DNA from: Brevibacillus fluminis
Lineage (GTDB): Bacteria > Bacillota > Bacilli > Brevibacillales > Brevibacillaceae
DNA length: 64,000 bases
Assembly (NCBI RefSeq): GCF_003710825.1
Contig: NZ_RHHQ01000006.1
Span: forward strand, 124,001 to 188,000
Reading direction: 5' to 3'
The translations under genes were made by a program, and so were the position numbers. The notes under the pieces were generated by a model. That model made no database searches. It was not told the origin of the DNA and was given only the letters and a program-made list of their open reading frames with translations. Positions within the stretch are counted from its first letter, which is position 1, and the number at the start of each line of letters is the position of its first letter. Shown piece after piece: positions 17,241 through 26,491 of the stretch.

Positions 17241-18983
17241 TTACGGCTTTGCAGCAGCGGGTTTTGTCCTGTTTTGTTTTTTTAGTCGGTCGATTGTTTT
17301 GCTGTCTGGGGTGACATAGATCGTGCGCTGCTGCTCATAAATGACGAACCCGGGCTTGGCTCCGTTCGGTTTTTTGACGTTGCGGATCAAGGTATAATCG
17401 ACAGGTACCTGGCTTCCCTCGCGAGCCTTGCTGAAAAAGGCAGCGAGCATGGCGGCTTCCTGCAGCGTCTGCTCGGAAAACTCTCGCGCACGGATTACCA
17501 CATGTGAGCCCGGAATGTCTTTCGTATGCAGCCATGTTTCATTGGCAGCTGCCAGCTTGTTGGTCAAGTATTCGTTTTGCTTGTTGTTTTTCCCCACCAA
17601 AATCGGGGTGCCGTCGCTCGATACGTACTCCTCCAGCTCGGGGCGCGTATCTTTTTTCTTACGCGCATTCCGCTGCTTTTGTTTGCGTACATAGCCCTGC
17701 TCGGCCAACTCGTCACGAATCTCTTCCGTTTCGCTCATCCGGGAATACTCCAGCTGCACGAGCAGACCATCGAGGTAAAGAATCTCTTCCTCGGCAAGCC
17801 GAATTTGTTCCTCGACGAACTGCAAGCTGTTTTTGGCCTTGTTGTATTTTTTGAAATACGCTTGCAAATTTTCCGACGGGGTTAAGAGCGGATCTAGGGG
17901 GATGTCGATCGTTCCGCCGGCCTCATCGTACCAGTTCACAGCAGACAGAACCGTATCGCCGCGTTTCAGCTGATGAAGGTGTGCAGTGATTAGCTCGCCG
18001 TACAGGCGAAAGCGCTCGGCGTCCTGCGCGTCGATCAGCGTCTGCTTCAACTTCTCGATCTTTTTTTCGTTCTTTTGTTTTTCCAGGGTGACGATTCGCA
18101 GCAGGTCATGAACCTTTTGCTTGATCACGTCACGCTGGGCTTTGTCTTGGAAAAAATGCTGTAGGCAGTCACTGACATCAGCAAAAGTCGTGCGCTCCCC
18201 GTCAACCAAATGGGTGAGGGAGGTTACAGAAAACGCGGCCTTTTCCTTTGTGATAACTGTGTTTGGCGAGTATCGGTTCTGCTTCACTTCCGCAAACAGC
18301 TCGGAAAAAGCAGTCCACAGCGATTCACGCGTAGGTAAGCCGGCACGGAACACGATCTCTTTGGCAAGAAGCGGGCTTACGCCGCTGTACCGATCGACAA
18401 TTTGTTTATCCAGCTTTCCCTCGTTCCAGTTTATCCGCGCGATGAAGTCGGCTTGCGTTTCTTGCAGCGGATCGGCTTTTCCTTGTGCGGGAGGGGAAAT
18501 GTACGGACGTCCGGGCAGCACTTGCCGATGCTGGCTCATGCCGTGTGATACGTGGTGCGCGCTGTCTAAAATCATCTGCTTGTCGACATCGATCAAAATG
18601 ATGTTGCTGTGCTTGCCCATGATCTCGACGATGATTCGCTTGTGCGTGACATCGCCCAGCTCGTCGCGAGAACGCACATCTATATGGATAATCCGTTCCA
18701 TGCCAACCTGCTCGACCGATTCGATCGTGCCGCCTTCGCAATGCTTGCGCAGCAGCATGCAGAACATCGGCGCTTCAGTCGGGTTGACGAATTCTTCCGT
18801 TGTCAAATGAATCCGGGGATAGGTCGGATTGGCGGAAAGCAGCAGTTTTTGGTTGCCGCCTTGCGCGCGGATGGCGAAAACAAGGTCACTCTCATGCGGT
18901 TGATGGATGCGTGAGATGCGGCCTCCTTTCAGTTTGGCCAGCTCGTGCGCCACGGCACGGGTGACGACTCCGTCAAAAGCCAC
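17241..18983 (-). CDS. rqcH: RqcH, NFACT-family ribosome quality control factor (YloA/Rqc2)
   Basis: RqcH binds stalled 50S subunits with peptidyl-tRNA and recruits tRNA-Ala to add C-terminal alanine tails that mark the nascent chain for degradation. The 580-residue product has the NFACT-N domain at the start (MAFDGVVTRAVAHELAKLKGGRISRIHQP), helix-hairpin-helix and coiled-coil middle (LRIVTLEKQKNEKKIEKLKQ), and the NFACT-R domain (ILVGKNNKQNEYLTNKLAA, WLHTKDIPGSHVVIRA). It was long annotated as fibronectin-binding protein. Its place before yicC agrees with B. subtilis yloA. Confidence 0.95.
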   Translation of the reverse strand: MAFDGVVTRAVAHELAKLKGGRISRIHQPHESDLVFAIRAQGGNQKLLLSANPTYPRIHLTTEEFVNPTEAPMFCMLLRKHCEGGTIESVEQVGMERIIHIDVRSRDELGDVTHKRIIVEIMGKHSNIILIDVDKQMILDSAHHVSHGMSQHRQVLPGRPYISPPAQGKADPLQETQADFIARINWNEGKLDKQIVDRYSGVSPLLAKEIVFRAGLPTRESLWTAFSELFAEVKQNRYSPNTVITKEKAAFSVTSLTHLVDGERTTFADVSDCLQHFFQDKAQRDVIKQKVHDLLRIVTLEKQKNEKKIEKLKQTLIDAQDAERFRLYGELITAHLHQLKRGDTVLSAVNWYDEAGGTIDIPLDPLLTPSENLQAYFKKYNKAKNSLQFVEEQIRLAEEEILYLDGLLVQLEYSRMSETEEIRDELAEQGYVRKQKQRNARKKKDTRPELEEYVSSDGTPILVGKNNKQNEYLTNKLAAANETWLHTKDIPGSHVVIRAREFSEQTLQEAAMLAAFFSKAREGSQVPVDYTLIRNVKKPNGAKPGFVIYEQQRTIYVTPDSKTIDRLKKQNRTKPAAAKP

Positions 18984-19068
18984 GATTCTTCACCTCTATG
19001 TATAGAATGGACTAAGTGTACCACAGCGCGGGAGCAACCCCAAGCGACAAGTTTCCCCGCAGCTTTTG

Positions 19069-19098
19069 TTGACACTGCCAATGATTGTCTCCTATAAT
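19069..19098 (+). promoter_or_regulatory. SigA-type promoter of the yicC operon
   Basis: TTGACA at 19069-19074 and TATAAT at 19093-19098 match both consensus hexamers, with 18-base spacing. About 95 bases of leader precede the yicC start. Confidence 0.85.
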
Positions 19099-19194
19099 AG
19101 AATAACGATTTTGTGTCTATTTATCGTAAGGAAAAAACGCAGCGCCTTAGCGCTAAATTCAAAAAAAGTTGTACTTATGGCGGGATGTGTGAGC

Positions 19195-20082
19195 ATGCTC
19201 CGATCAATGACAGGGTTTGGCCGAAAGGAATCGGTTTACCAAGATTTGCGCGTAACGGTAGAGATGCGGGCAGTCAACCACCGTTTTTGCGAGGTGGTCG
19301 TTCGCCTGCCGAAATCGTACGCGGTGTTAGAGGATCAAGTCAAAAAGATCGTCGGTGCGAAAGTGCAGCGCGGCCGCGTTGATATTACCATTTCACTCGA
19401 ACGGCAGGCAGTCGCCCAAAAAACGGTTGCTGTCGATTGGGAGCTGGCAGAACAATATGTCCAGCTATCCAGAGAAGCGACGATTCGCTTGGCAGTGGAA
19501 GGTCGTTTATCGATTGATGAATTGTTCGCGATGCCAGGTGTACTCACGACAGCGGAACCTGAACAGCTTGCACCCGAGGAAATTGCCGAGTGGGTGTCTG
19601 CTACTGTAAGCGAGGCGACGGACGACCTACTCTTGATGAGAGAACGGGAAGGTGAACGACTACTCGCTGACTTTAAGCAGCGCTTGCAAAAAATCGAACG
19701 TTGTGCGGAAGAGATACATACGCTCTCCCCTACAGTCGTGGAGGAGCACCGTAGCCGGCTGCTTGCGCGCATCGCGGAATGGAAGTCCGAGCTAAAGCAA
19801 GAGTTCGAGGAGCAGCGAGTCATGCAGGAGATCCTGTTGCTGGCAGAGCGTTCGGATATCACAGAAGAATTGACGCGTCTATCCAGCCACTGTGTGGAAT
19901 TCGGCAACCAGCTGAATGGCGCGGAAGCAGTGGGACGCAGGCTCGATTTTTTGCTTCAGGAAATGAACCGCGAGGCCAATACGATTTGTTCAAAAGCCAA
20001 TCATGTAGGAATTTCGCATTTGGCTGTTGAAATCAAAGCGGAATTGGAAAAAATGAGAGAACAGGTTCAGAACATCGAGTGA
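19195..20082 (+). CDS. yicC: YicC/YloC family endoribonuclease
   Basis: The 295-residue product starts with LRSMTGFGR, the invariant opening of the family, and ends in the DUF1732 domain ([22 protein letters not shown]). YicC-type proteins are RNases, shown in E. coli to cleave certain small RNAs. I place the start at the ATG at 19195 by family comparison; the ribosome site is weak and a GTG at 19189 is possible. It leads the conserved run yicC-remA-gmk-rpoZ. Confidence 0.93.
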   Translation: MLRSMTGFGRKESVYQDLRVTVEMRAVNHRFCEVVVRLPKSYAVLEDQVKKIVGAKVQRGRVDITISLERQAVAQKTVAVDWELAEQYVQLSREATIRLAVEGRLSIDELFAMPGVLTTAEPEQLAPEEIAEWVSATVSEATDDLLLMREREGERLLADFKQRLQKIERCAEEIHTLSPTVVEEHRSRLLARIAEWKSELKQEFEEQRVMQEILLLAERSDITEELTRLSSHCVEFGNQLNGAEAVGRRLDFLLQEMNREANTICSKANHVGISHLAVEIKAELEKMREQVQNIE

Positions 20083-20107
20083 CGATGAAAGGATGGACTT
20101 GGCAACT

Positions 20108-20377
20108 ATGGCAATTAAACTGATTAATATCGGATTCGGTAACATTGTGAATGCCAACCGGATCATTTCAATCGTAAGCCCGGAATCGGCTCCAATTAAA
20201 CGGATCATTCAAGAGGCGCGCGATCGCAGCATGCTGGTGGATGCCACTTACGGAAGACGGACCCGCGCGGTTATCATTACAGACAGCGATCATGTAATTT
20301 TGTCGGCTGTCCAGCCAGAGACTGTCGCGCAACGTCTGTATACGAAAGATGACAAAGATGACGAGTCTGATGAATAA
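20108..20377 (+). CDS. remA: RemA, biofilm matrix regulator (DUF370)
   Basis: RemA is a ring-forming DNA-binding activator of matrix and osmoprotection operons in B. subtilis. The 89-residue product reads [12 protein letters not shown], then [14 protein letters not shown] and [20 protein letters not shown], nearly identical to known RemA. The ATG at 20108 matches family length; AAAGGA is 15 bases away, so a TTG at 20099, six bases after that site, may be used instead. It lies between yicC and gmk as in other Bacillales. Confidence 0.95.
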   Translation: MAIKLINIGFGNIVNANRIISIVSPESAPIKRIIQEARDRSMLVDATYGRRTRAVIITDSDHVILSAVQPETVAQRLYTKDDKDDESDE

Positions 20378-20399
20378 AGCAGGAGTTGAAACAGGTACG

Positions 20400-21017
20400 A
20401 TGGAAAAGGACAAAGGACTGCTTCTCGTGCTCTCCGGACCATCCGGGGTAGGCAAAGGGACTGTCTGCAAAGCGTTGCGAGAGAAGATGCCGGAGCTGAT
20501 TTATTCCGTCTCCGCCACGACGCGCAGCGCCCGTGTTGGGGAAGAGGAAGGCGTGAACTATTTCTTCAAAGGTAGGGACGAATTCCAACGGATGATCGAG
20601 CAAGACGAACTGCTGGAATGGGCAGAATATGTAGGCAACTATTATGGCACGCCGCGCCGCTTCGTCGCGGATACGCTTGCAAGCGGTAAGGATGTCATTT
20701 TAGAGATTGAAGTGCAAGGGGCCTTGCAAGTAAAGGAAAAGTTTCCGGAAGGGGTTTTCCTGTTCCTGGCGCCGCCTGATTTGTCCGAATTGGAAAGCCG
20801 GATCGTCGGTCGCGGCTCTGAATCGGAGGAAACGATCAAGAGCCGCATGGAAATGGCCCGCACCGAGATCGAGCTGATGGACAAATATGACTACGTCGTG
20901 GTCAATGACTACATCGATACCGCCTGCGACAAGATCAAGGCGATCATCGCAGCAGAGCATCTGAAAAAAGACAGGCAAATCCATAAGTATCGCAAGTGGA
21001 TCCTGAAGGAGGTTTAA
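20400..21017 (+). CDS. gmk: Guanylate kinase
   Basis: Gmk phosphorylates GMP/dGMP to the diphosphate and, in Bacillota, is a target of (p)ppGpp. The 205-residue enzyme has the P-loop [11 protein letters not shown] at residues 11-21, the GMP-binding region [19 protein letters not shown] and the lid [18 protein letters not shown] chose the ATG at 20400 because it gives the usual length and AGGAG lies upstream; earlier in-frame ATGs overlap remA. Confidence 0.96.
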   Translation: MEKDKGLLLVLSGPSGVGKGTVCKALREKMPELIYSVSATTRSARVGEEEGVNYFFKGRDEFQRMIEQDELLEWAEYVGNYYGTPRRFVADTLASGKDVILEIEVQGALQVKEKFPEGVFLFLAPPDLSELESRIVGRGSESEETIKSRMEMARTEIELMDKYDYVVVNDYIDTACDKIKAIIAAEHLKKDRQIHKYRKWILKEV

Positions 21018-21020
21018 TCC

Positions 21021-21230
21021 ATGTTGTTTCCATCGATTGACAAATTGGTTGAACAAGTAGAAAGCAAGTACACACTGGTGACAGTGGCGTCCAAGCGTGC
21101 TCGCCAGCTGCGTGAGCAAAACGACCTGCAGCTGGACAAGCCGAAAGCGCGCAAATTCGTCGGACAATCGCTCGAAGAGCTGATCACCGGCAAAATCGTT
21201 TACGAAAACCCAGAAGTACGCAAAGCGTAG
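21021..21230 (+). CDS. rpoZ: RNA polymerase omega subunit
   Basis: Omega helps fold and hold the beta' subunit. The 69-residue protein has the family start [19 protein letters not shown] and the helix [11 protein letters not shown] that contacts beta', and the end [10 protein letters not shown]-like motif ([14 protein letters not shown]). It begins three bases after gmk ends, with GGAGG upstream, and is followed by a terminator. Confidence 0.96.
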   Translation: MLFPSIDKLVEQVESKYTLVTVASKRARQLREQNDLQLDKPKARKFVGQSLEELITGKIVYENPEVRKA

Positions 21231-21238
21231 ACCGAAAA

Positions 21239-21267
21239 AAACAACCTCTTTGCAGGTTGTTTTTTTC
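21239..21267 (+). terminator. Terminator after rpoZ
   Basis: AACAACCT pairs with AGGTTGTT, followed by a T-run. It separates the yicC-rpoZ unit from coaBC. Confidence 0.9.
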
Positions 21268-21309
21268 ACATGAAGATGCGTAAGTTGTGTTGAGAGGAGA
21301 GGCAAAAGC

Positions 21310-22548
21310 ATGCAGGTATTGCAGGGGAAAAGAATCGTTCTGGGCGTTGCCGGAGGGATCGCCGCCTTCAAGGGCGCGGCGTTGGCGAGCAAGCTCGCTC
21401 AGGCGGGAGCGCTTGTGGATGTGATCCTCACCGAAAATGCGACCCAATTTGTCCAGCCGCTGACGTTTCAGGCGCTGACCCATCGTCACGTGTATACCGA
21501 TACGTTCATCGAGCCGGACCCGAGCGTCATCGCGCACATCGAATTGGCGGACAAAGCGGACTTGGTCGTGCTGGCTCCCGCGACCGCGAACCTGATCGGC
21601 AAGCTGGCGAATGGCATTGCCGACAATATGCTCACCTCGACGCTTTTGGCTACGAAAGCGCCTGTGCTGATTGCGCCAGCGATGAACGTCAATATGTATG
21701 AGCATCCGGCCGTACAGGCGAACATGCAGCGGCTGGCATCGTACGGCTACCGTTTTTTGGAGCCGAACGAAGGGCTGCTGGCTTGCGGCTGGATCGGCAA
21801 GGGTAGGCTGGCAGAACCGGAAGAAATCCTCGCGGCAGTGTCGCGGTTTTTGACAGAGGAAGCATCACCGGTAGAACACGATTGGGCGGGCAAAAAAGTG
21901 CTGGTCACCGCAGGGCCGACGCGGGAAAAAATCGACCCTGTGCGCTACATCTCCAACCATTCCACCGGCAAGATGGGCTACGCGATTGCGGAGGCGGCGC
22001 GCGACCGAGGCGCTGATGTCGTGCTGGTCAGCGGACCAGTGGCTCTACCGAAGCCAGACGGCGTGACGGTCATTCCTGTCGAGTCCGTGCAGCAAATGTA
22101 CGATGCGGTCATGCAGCATCTGCCAGAGGTGGAGGTAGTCATCAAATCCGCAGCCGTATCGGATTATCGGCCGAAAACCGTCTCTGCGCAAAAAATGAAA
22201 AAAACGGGCGACGATTTGTCGCTCGAGCTGGAAAAGGCGCCAGACATTTTGGCGGAAGTAGGCAAGCGGAAAACACATCAGTTCGTCGTCGGTTTTGCGG
22301 CCGAGACACATGATGTACTGAATTACGCTGCTGATAAGCTAGCACGCAAAAACTTGGACATGATCGTCGCCAACGACGTTTTGCAGGAGGGTGCCGGCAT
22401 GGGGACCGATACCAACATCGTCACGATTTTGGCCCGGGGGAGCGAGCCTCTGCAATCGGGGAAAATGAGCAAACGCGAGGTGGCGGACAAGCTGCTCGAC
22501 GCCATCTTGACGAATCAACGCGGAGCAGCTGCCGCATCCGAACGATGA
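21310..22548 (+). CDS. coaBC: Bifunctional phosphopantothenoylcysteine decarboxylase/synthetase
   Basis: This 412-residue enzyme makes 4'-phosphopantetheine precursors for coenzyme A. The N-terminal flavoprotein CoaC half has GVAGGIAAFKGA, the catalytic His region (IAHIELADKADL), PAMNVNMYEHPA and the lid Cys in LACGWIGKGR. The CoaB half starts near 190 with KKVLVTAGPTREKIDPVRYISN and contains KSAAVSDYRP and the lysine KMKK segment. It overlaps priA by four bases (ATGA), implying coupled translation. Confidence 0.96.
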   Translation: MQVLQGKRIVLGVAGGIAAFKGAALASKLAQAGALVDVILTENATQFVQPLTFQALTHRHVYTDTFIEPDPSVIAHIELADKADLVVLAPATANLIGKLANGIADNMLTSTLLATKAPVLIAPAMNVNMYEHPAVQANMQRLASYGYRFLEPNEGLLACGWIGKGRLAEPEEILAAVSRFLTEEASPVEHDWAGKKVLVTAGPTREKIDPVRYISNHSTGKMGYAIAEAARDRGADVVLVSGPVALPKPDGVTVIPVESVQQMYDAVMQHLPEVEVVIKSAAVSDYRPKTVSAQKMKKTGDDLSLELEKAPDILAEVGKRKTHQFVVGFAAETHDVLNYAADKLARKNLDMIVANDVLQEGAGMGTDTNIVTILARGSEPLQSGKMSKREVADKLLDAILTNQRGAAAASER

Positions 22549-24995
22549 GCATGATTGCACAAGTGATTGTGGAAGTGCCGGTGAACCGGACCAATCGGCC
22601 GTTTGATTATGCGGTGCCGGAGTGGCTTGAACCGATGGTCGCCATCGGTAGCCGCGTCGTGGTGCCGTTTGGCCCGCGCAAGCTGCAAGGCTATGTGATC
22701 AATCTATATGATGCCGAGGAGTCCGGAACACAGGAGGGGGCGCCCTCACTGCTTAAGTTGAAAGAAATCGAGCAGGTGCAGGATGATGTGCCGCCGCTCA
22801 CCCTGGAGCTGATTCAGCTGGCTGAATGGATGAGCCGCCAATATCTCTGCACATGGGTAAGTGCCCTGCAGGTCATGCTGCCTGCCGTGCTGAAAGGCAA
22901 GACGAAAAAATGGCTTTCGGCTACAGAGCAGCTGCTTGCAGGCCCGCCGCAACAACCTGGCTTGCTGCAGGAGCTGTACTGGCGACGGATCGAGTTCGAG
23001 GAAGCAGAAAAGCAATTTCCCCAAGAAATCAAGCAGGTGCCTGGGTGGGTGAAGGCAGGCCTCGTCAGCTTCGACTACCAAGTCACGGACAAAATCACGC
23101 GCAAGCAAATTTCGCAGGTGACACTGCTACTATCCGACGAGGAACTCGTACAGGTGCTGCCGACCATTCCCGAACGCTCGCGTAGAGCGCGGCAGCTCTT
23201 GCTTTTGCTGCAGGAGACGCGTGAGCCGATGCCCTTGTCCGATGTTCTGACGGAGACCGGCATGGCTCGCTCGACCCTCAAAGGACTGGAGCAAAAAGGC
23301 TGGATACGGATCGAGCAGGTGGAGGTTTTTCGCGACCCGTACGCAAACCGGACGTTCGCCAAAGGTGTGAAGCACCCATTCACCACCTGGCAGCAACTCG
23401 CTTACACTGCTATTGAAGCGGCCATAAATGGAGGAGAGCATGCCGCATTTTTACTGCACGGGGTGACAGGCAGCGGCAAGACGGAAGTTTATATGGAAGC
23501 GATCGAACGGACGCTTGACCTTGGGAGGGAAGCGATTTTTCTCGTGCCGGAAATTTCGTTGACGCCGCAGATGGTCAAACGCTTCAAGGAACGGTTCGGC
23601 GATCGCGTTGCTGTGCTGCACAGCGCACTGTCGCAAGGGGAGCGCTACGACGAGTGGCGCAAAATCGTTCATGGGCATGTGCAGGTGGCCGTCGGAGCCC
23701 GCTCCGCGATTTTTGCCCCGTTCAAAAATCTTGGGCTTGTGATTATTGACGAGGAGCACGAAAGCTCCTACAAGCAAGAGGAGACGCCTCGCTACCATGC
23801 TCGCGATGTGGCGATGCAGCGGATGAAAAACAACAATGGCGTGCTGATCCTAGGCAGCGCGACGCCCGCTTTGGAAACGTATGCGCTGGCGACCCGTGGG
23901 CGCTACAGGCTGCTGACAATGAGCGAGCGCGTTGGTAAACGGCCGCTGCCGACCGTTCATGTGGTCGACATGCGCGATGAGCTGCGCCAGGAGAACCGCT
24001 CGATGTTCAGCCGCAGCCTGTTTTCGCTGATCGAGGACCGTTTGGCGAAGCAAGAACAGATCGTGCTGTTTTTGAACCGCCGCGGATTTTCAACCTTTGT
24101 CATGTGCCGCAGCTGCGGCTACACGTTGTCGTGCCCTCATTGCGATATTTCGCTCACCTATCATAAAACCAACCATACGAGCCGTTGCCATTATTGCGGC
24201 TACACGGTGGCACAGCCGCAGCATTGTCCGGAGTGCCAAAGCCCACACATCCGATTTTTCGGGACGGGCACGCAAAAGGTGGAGGCCGAGCTCGCTCAAC
24301 TGTTTCCTGGCATCCGGGTCATCCGGATGGACGTGGATACGACGTCTCGCAAAGGAGCGCATGAAGAGCTGCTGGACCGTTTCCGCACCGGACAAGGCGA
24401 CGTTCTTCTCGGGACGCAAATGATCGCCAAAGGCTTGGATTTTCCAAAAGTCACACTGGTCGGTGTAATCGCTGCAGATACGTCGTTGCACCTGCCGGAT
24501 TTCAGGGCGGCGGAAAAAACGTTCCAGCTGCTGACACAGGTTGGCGGACGGGCCGGGCGCCACGAGCTGAAAGGCGATGTGGTGATCCAGACGTATACAC
24601 CGGAGCATTTCAGCATCCAGCATGCCACACACCACGACTATCTTTCCTTTTATGAAGAAGAAATGCGGCATCGCAGGCAAGCGGGGTATCCGCCTTATTT
24701 TCGTCTGGTACTGATCACGTTCAGCCATGAGGATGTGCCAACGGTTATCCGGGCTGCGGATTTGATGGCGCAATATTTGAAGCCGCGGTTGGCCGAAACG
24801 ACTCGATTGCTTGGGCCGGTCGCCTCGCCGATCGCCCGGATAAAAGATAGATTTCGTTTCCAACTCATGCTAAAATATCGTGATGAGCCGAAGTTGGCTG
24901 ATTTGTTGGCCCAGGCGACCGCACAGGCGCAAGAGTGGCAGAAGCAGCACGGCGTTCTGATGACGATCGACGTCGATCCGCAAGTTTTGTTATAA
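22545..24995 (+). CDS. priA: Primosomal protein N', replication restart helicase
   Basis: PriA recognises stalled forks and D-loops and reloads the replicative helicase. The 816-residue protein has the N-terminal DNA-binding domain (VEVPVNRTNRPFDYAVPEWL), the Walker A motif GVTGSGKTEVY near residue 306, the DEEH box (IIDEEHESSYKQ), eight zinc-binding Cys in CRSCGYTLSCPHCDIS and CHYCGYTV...CPEC, and the C-terminal helicase lobe with QMIAKGLDFPKV and QVGGRAGR. The order coaBC-priA-def-fmt-rsmB is standard for Bacillales. Confidence 0.97.
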   Translation: MSMIAQVIVEVPVNRTNRPFDYAVPEWLEPMVAIGSRVVVPFGPRKLQGYVINLYDAEESGTQEGAPSLLKLKEIEQVQDDVPPLTLELIQLAEWMSRQYLCTWVSALQVMLPAVLKGKTKKWLSATEQLLAGPPQQPGLLQELYWRRIEFEEAEKQFPQEIKQVPGWVKAGLVSFDYQVTDKITRKQISQVTLLLSDEELVQVLPTIPERSRRARQLLLLLQETREPMPLSDVLTETGMARSTLKGLEQKGWIRIEQVEVFRDPYANRTFAKGVKHPFTTWQQLAYTAIEAAINGGEHAAFLLHGVTGSGKTEVYMEAIERTLDLGREAIFLVPEISLTPQMVKRFKERFGDRVAVLHSALSQGERYDEWRKIVHGHVQVAVGARSAIFAPFKNLGLVIIDEEHESSYKQEETPRYHARDVAMQRMKNNNGVLILGSATPALETYALATRGRYRLLTMSERVGKRPLPTVHVVDMRDELRQENRSMFSRSLFSLIEDRLAKQEQIVLFLNRRGFSTFVMCRSCGYTLSCPHCDISLTYHKTNHTSRCHYCGYTVAQPQHCPECQSPHIRFFGTGTQKVEAELAQLFPGIRVIRMDVDTTSRKGAHEELLDRFRTGQGDVLLGTQMIAKGLDFPKVTLVGVIAADTSLHLPDFRAAEKTFQLLTQVGGRAGRHELKGDVVIQTYTPEHFSIQHATHHDYLSFYEEEMRHRRQAGYPPYFRLVLITFSHEDVPTVIRAADLMAQYLKPRLAETTRLLGPVASPIARIKDRFRFQLMLKYRDEPKLADLLAQATAQAQEWQKQHGVLMTIDVDPQVLL

Positions 24996-25045
24996 ACCAA
25001 ATGGAGACTTCCAGGTTCCATTTTCAATATCAGGAGGTATTTTTT

Positions 25046-25522
25046 ATGGCAATTCGCACCATCGTGAAACATCCCGATCCTGTCCTTCGTGAAAAAAGCA
25101 TTCCGGTAACAAAGTTCAATAGCAATCTGCACAAGCTCCTCGATGACATGGCAGACACCATGTACGATGCAGATGGCGTAGGCTTGGCAGCTCCGCAAGT
25201 CGGCATTTTGAAGCGCGTGATCGTGATGGATTGCGGCGACGGCCTGATCGAAATGGTTAATCCGGAAATCATCGAGCATGAAGGAGAAATGATCGAAGAT
25301 TATCCAGAGGGCTGCCTCAGCATTCCAGGCATGCGCGGTGACGTACGACGCCACAAATGGGTGAAGCTGCGCGCGCAAGACCGCAATGGCGAATGGTTTG
25401 AGATGGAAGCGGATGATTTGCTGTCCCGTTGCTCCCAGCATGAAATCGATCATTTGAACGGCGTTTTGTTCATCGATATCGCGGAACGCGTTTATACGGT
25501 AAAGCCTGGAGAGGAAGAGTAA
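25046..25522 (+). CDS. def: Peptide deformylase
   Basis: Def removes the formyl group from the first methionine of new proteins. The 158-residue enzyme has all three motifs: GVGLAAPQ (44-51), EGCLS (88-92, Cys90 a metal ligand) and QHEIDH (131-136, both His metal ligands and Glu133 catalytic). The short type is class 1-like (as B. subtilis DefA). AGGAGGT lies before the ATG at 25046. Confidence 0.96.
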   Translation: MAIRTIVKHPDPVLREKSIPVTKFNSNLHKLLDDMADTMYDADGVGLAAPQVGILKRVIVMDCGDGLIEMVNPEIIEHEGEMIEDYPEGCLSIPGMRGDVRRHKWVKLRAQDRNGEWFEMEADDLLSRCSQHEIDHLNGVLFIDIAERVYTVKPGEEE

Positions 25523-25527
25523 ACGAA

Positions 25528-26490
25528 ATGAATGATAAAAAGGATGTGCGCATTTTGTTCATGGGCACGCCTGATTTCGCCGTAGCCAGCCTGGAAGCAT
25601 TGCTCAGCGCTGGCTATCGCGTCATTGGGGTTGTTACCCAGCCGGACAGGCCTGTCGGACGCAAGCAGGTGATGACGCCACCGCCGGTGAAAGAAGCCGC
25701 GCTGCGCCACGGTTTAAGTGTTTACCAACCGGAGAAAATAAAAGAAGAGGATGCGCTTGCCGAAGTGATGGCAACGGAGCCTGATTTGATCGTGACAGCT
25801 GCTTACGGACAAATTTTGCCCAAACGTCTGCTGGACGCGCCGCGCCATGGCTGCATCAACGTCCATGCCTCGCTCTTGCCGAAATATCGGGGAGGCGCGC
25901 CGATCCACAAATGCATTGTGGAAGGGGAAAAAGAGAGCGGTGTGACGATCATGTACATGGTCGAGGCGCTTGATGCGGGCGACATGCTCTCGCGCGTCGT
26001 CGTACCGATCGAAGAGAATGACAATGTGGGGATGCTGCACGACAAGCTGGCAGAAGCGGGTTCCCAGCTGTTGGTGGAAACACTGCCAAAGCTTTTGAAC
26101 GGTGAGCTCGTGGCCGAACCGCAAGACCATGCGCAAGCGACATTCGCCCCGAATATCAAGCGTACGGACGAGCGGATCGATTGGAGCAAAACGGCGGAAC
26201 AAATCTACAACCAGATTCGCGGCCTGAACCCGTGGCCGGTGGCTTTTACCACATGTGAGGGCAAGACGTGGAAAATTTGGCAAGCGGAAAAAGCGGAGGT
26301 AACCGGCGTGATGGGCGAACCGGGAACTGTGATCGACAAGACGCAGGACGGCCTGATCGTCGCATGCGGTGCAGGTAGCGTGAAGCTGATCGAAATCCAG
26401 CCGGAGGGCAAAAAGAAGATGAGCGTGCTCGACTTTTTGCGCGGAGCAGGAGCGTCGCTTGCCATTGGAACCAAGTTAGGAGACTGTTAA
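25528..26490 (+). CDS. fmt: Methionyl-tRNA formyltransferase
   Basis: Fmt formylates initiator Met-tRNA using 10-formyltetrahydrofolate; the formyl group is later removed by the product of the adjacent def gene. The 320-residue protein has RILFMGTPDFAVASLEALL at the start, the catalytic region CINVHASLLPKYRGGAPI (Asn-His, then Asp in VTIMYMVEALDAGDML) and a C-terminal OB-fold for tRNA binding (RGLNPWPVAFT). It starts five bases after def. Confidence 0.97.
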   Translation: MNDKKDVRILFMGTPDFAVASLEALLSAGYRVIGVVTQPDRPVGRKQVMTPPPVKEAALRHGLSVYQPEKIKEEDALAEVMATEPDLIVTAAYGQILPKRLLDAPRHGCINVHASLLPKYRGGAPIHKCIVEGEKESGVTIMYMVEALDAGDMLSRVVVPIEENDNVGMLHDKLAEAGSQLLVETLPKLLNGELVAEPQDHAQATFAPNIKRTDERIDWSKTAEQIYNQIRGLNPWPVAFTTCEGKTWKIWQAEKAEVTGVMGEPGTVIDKTQDGLIVACGAGSVKLIEIQPEGKKKMSVLDFLRGAGASLAIGTKLGDC

Positions 26491-26491
26491 C